64,000 nt of DNA from Spirochaetaceae bacterium (lineage in GTDB: Bacteria; Spirochaetota; Spirochaetia; Treponematales; Treponemataceae): assembly GCA_017416145.1 (NCBI GenBank), contig JAFQDD010000009.1:1-64000 (forward strand). Direction: 5' to 3'. The position numbers were made by a program, and so were the translations under genes. A model generated the notes under the pieces. It did not search any database. It was not told the origin of the DNA and was given only the letters and a program-made list of their open reading frames with translations. Positions 62,302 to 64,000 of the stretch are shown piece after piece. The stretch's first letter is position 1, and each line of letters starts with the position of its first letter.

Positions 62302-63375
62302 CTAACAAAATGTATGATATAATTCCCCTTCTCTTTTTTTTATCTCATCCGCAACTAATTTCACATCCTGAATTTTTCCTTTTGCGGAAATCAAAAGCGA
62401 ATCATCTGAGTCTACAATAACAACGTTATCCAACCCGATTGTGGCAATTGTGCGTTTTCCGCCACGAATGTATGATGATGTTGTGTCAAAAGAAATTACG
62501 TCGCCTTTGATTACGTTTAAGTTTTCGTCCTTTTTGCTAATGTTATACAAGGCAGACCAAGAACCAACATCGTCCCAACCTGCGTTTAGTTTTACAACTT
62601 TTCCTTTTGATGTTTTTTCCATTACTGCGTAATCAATTGAATCACCTTTTATTTGACCAAAAAATTCGGCATTTAAGCGAATAAAGTCTGATTCCACTTG
62701 GGCATTTTCAAACGAAGCAATTGAAAGTTCTGCCATTTGTGGATTGTGAAGTTTTAATTCTTCAATAAAAGTTTTTGCTTTAAAAACAAACATTCCGCTG
62801 TTCCAAGAATATTCCCCACTTGCAAGATATTCTTGAGCGTTTTCTAAGCATGGTTTTTCTACAAATTTTTCTAAAGTAAAAACTTCCTTTTCTTCTGCAC
62901 CGCCTTTTACATAACCGTATCCTGTTGCAGGATAAGTTGGAACAATTCCAAAAGTTACAAGATTATCATTTAAGGCACTTTCTGCCGCAAGTTTTACCGC
63001 TTTTTGAAAGGCTTTTACATCTGCAATAACGTGATCGCTTGGAAGAACTACAACAACAGCGTTTTCATCTTGCTTCATTGCAGCACAACATCCTGCAGCA
63101 ATTGCCGGTGCTGTATTTTTTGCCATTGGTTCCAAAAGGATTGTTGGCTTTTTAGATGAAACTTCCCCAATTTGCTGAGCAACCATAAATCTATGACTTT
63201 CACCACAAGAAATAATTGGATTCCCTGTTTCTAATCCTTCTAACCGAAGCAAAGTTTCTTGAATCATTGTTTTGTCTGAAGTCAATTTTAAAAATTGCTT
63301 TGGATGGTCGCCCCAAGAAAGTGGCCAAAGTCTTGTCCCAGCTCCGCCAGAAAGAATTAGTGGAATTAATGTCAT
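62302..63375 (-). CDS. manC: Mannose-1-phosphate guanylyltransferase
   Basis: 357 residues, nucleotidyltransferase form without the extra isomerase domain. L-I-L-S-G-G-A-G-T-R-L-W-P-L-S with H-P-K-Q-F near the start is the pyrophosphorylase motif; later L-P-S-D-H, G-Y-G-Y-V-K, F-V-E-K-P and W-D-D-V-G-S-W. It makes GDP-mannose for surface polysaccharide. AGGAG site. 17 bases after ugd, so an operon. Confidence 0.94.
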   Translation of the reverse strand: MTLIPLILSGGAGTRLWPLSWGDHPKQFLKLTSDKTMIQETLLRLEGLETGNPIISCGESHRFMVAQQIGEVSSKKPTILLEPMAKNTAPAIAAGCCAAMKQDENAVVVVLPSDHVIADVKAFQKAVKLAAESALNDNLVTFGIVPTYPATGYGYVKGGAEEKEVFTLEKFVEKPCLENAQEYLASGEYSWNSGMFVFKAKTFIEELKLHNPQMAELSIASFENAQVESDFIRLNAEFFGQIKGDSIDYAVMEKTSKGKVVKLNAGWDDVGSWSALYNISKKDENLNVIKGDVISFDTTSSYIRGGKRTIATIGLDNVVIVDSDDSLLISAKGKIQDVKLVADEIKKREGELYHTFC

Positions 63376-63392
63376 AAAGTCGCTCCTGTTGT

Positions 63393-64000
63393 TTAATCCC
63401 GTGTAAACAAATCCCGTGTATAAACCTTTTCAGAAACATCTTTTAATTCTTCAGCTACGCGATTACAAATAATAACATCAGACAGCTTCTTAAAACTTTC
63501 TAAAGTAGAAATCACTTTAGAATTAAAAAAAGACTCCTCTTTTAATGCTGGCTCATAAATCACAACTTCAATTCCTTTTGCTTTTATGCGTTTCATTATT
63601 CCTTGAATTGCACTTTGGCGAAAGTTATCACTTCCTTCTTTCATTGTAAGTCTATAAATTCCAACAGTTTTTGGTTTTCGTGCAAAAATCATCTCAGCAA
63701 TATGGTCTTTACGAGTAGTATTTGAATCAACAATTGCAGTAATTAAGTTTTCTGGAACATCTTGATAATTTGCTTTTAATTGTTTTGTATCTTTAGGAAG
63801 ACAATATCCACCGTACCCAAAAGATGGATTATTATAAAAATCTCCAATACGTGGGTCTAAACAAACACCTCGAATTATTTGCTTTGTATCAAGACCTCGA
63901 ATTTCAGCATAAGTATCAAGTTCGTTAAAATAAGCAACACGTAAAGCAAGATAAGTATTAGCAAAAAGCTTAATTGCTTCTGCTTCTGTACAATGAGGAT
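63393..64000 (-). CDS. ugd: UDP-glucose 6-dehydrogenase, 5' part beyond the window edge
   Basis: The frame is open from the right edge to the stop at 63393, about 202 residues of a usual 390-450. Visible: [20 protein letters not shown] and [15 protein letters not shown] with the catalytic Cys, then the C-terminal UDP-binding domain beginning V-G-I-Y-R-L. It oxidises UDP-glucose to UDP-glucuronate. The ATG at 63692 is internal. First gene visible of the ugd-manC pair. Confidence 0.93.
   Translation of the reverse strand, partial: PHCTEAEAIKLFANTYLALRVAYFNELDTYAEIRGLDTKQIIRGVCLDPRIGDFYNNPSFGYGGYCLPKDTKQLKANYQDVPENLITAIVDSNTTRKDHIAEMIFARKPKTVGIYRLTMKEGSDNFRQSAIQGIMKRIKAKGIEVVIYEPALKEESFFNSKVISTLESFKKLSDVIICNRVAEELKDVSEKVYTRDLFTRD

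Noticed and set aside
1-64000. CRISPR array, tRNA, rRNA or replication origin
   Set aside because: No regularly spaced direct repeats, cloverleaf genes, rRNA sequence or DnaA-box cluster were seen.

Overview
The window is AT-rich DNA from a spirochete, most likely a Treponema. The assignment rests on flagellar export chaperones (FliS, FlgN-like), a Rex repressor with a Treponema-like layout, several long TPR and coiled-coil envelope proteins, multi-domain SpoIIE phosphatases and a DUF4954 protein. A GH16 endo-beta-glucanase lipoprotein next to a GH94 phosphorylase points to a carbohydrate-using gut, rumen or oral species. No rRNA, tRNA or CRISPR array is visible.

Left to right: a Rpn-type nuclease cut by the window edge, a DUF2779 nuclease and a flavocytochrome-c-type lipoprotein divergent from rex (1-5 kb). 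Then an RlmK-like methyltransferase and a tightly overlapping minus-strand operon (ankyrin protein, murG, cvpA, holB, histidine kinase, NtrC-type regulator, galM; 6-13.5 kb). Next are ftsH, fliS and flgN-like, and a three-gene envelope operon: TPR protein, giant SpoIIE phosphatase, and an M16 homologue without its zinc motif (16.7-27 kb). DUF4954, hflX, GH16, GH94 and a Phd/PIN toxin-antitoxin pair follow, then the GGGtGRT/IscU-like pair, HU and pgk (35-39 kb). A run of TPR proteins leads into a metallophosphoesterase, a ParB-like protein and an RsbU-RsbV-RsbW partner-switching cassette (39-48 kb).

From 48 kb to the right edge lies a surface-polysaccharide locus: wzz, wecA-like, a broken rfbD, rfbA, rfbB, then an acyltransferase, manC and ugd. 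Between about 53 and 60 kb sits an accessory island: an orphan hypothetical gene, a Nudix gene coupled to a gene frameshifted at a GAAA repeat, an HU-DUF4469 protein, an XRE/ImmA-like pair with a degenerate protease, and a DUF3990 toxin-antitoxin pair. IS3 debris and gene fragments mark its right side.

The most interesting points are: a run of 13 G directly before the wecA-like start codon, a candidate phase-variation switch; the GAAA-repeat frameshift; a recurring leaderless-promoter layout with the -10 box ending 6-7 bases before ATG and no Shine-Dalgarno site; perfect palindromic operators at the toxin-antitoxin promoters and before the GGGtGRT operon; and pseudo-enzymes (M16 homologue, ImmA-like) that keep the fold but have lost metal ligands. 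All function calls are by reading motifs; no database search was run.
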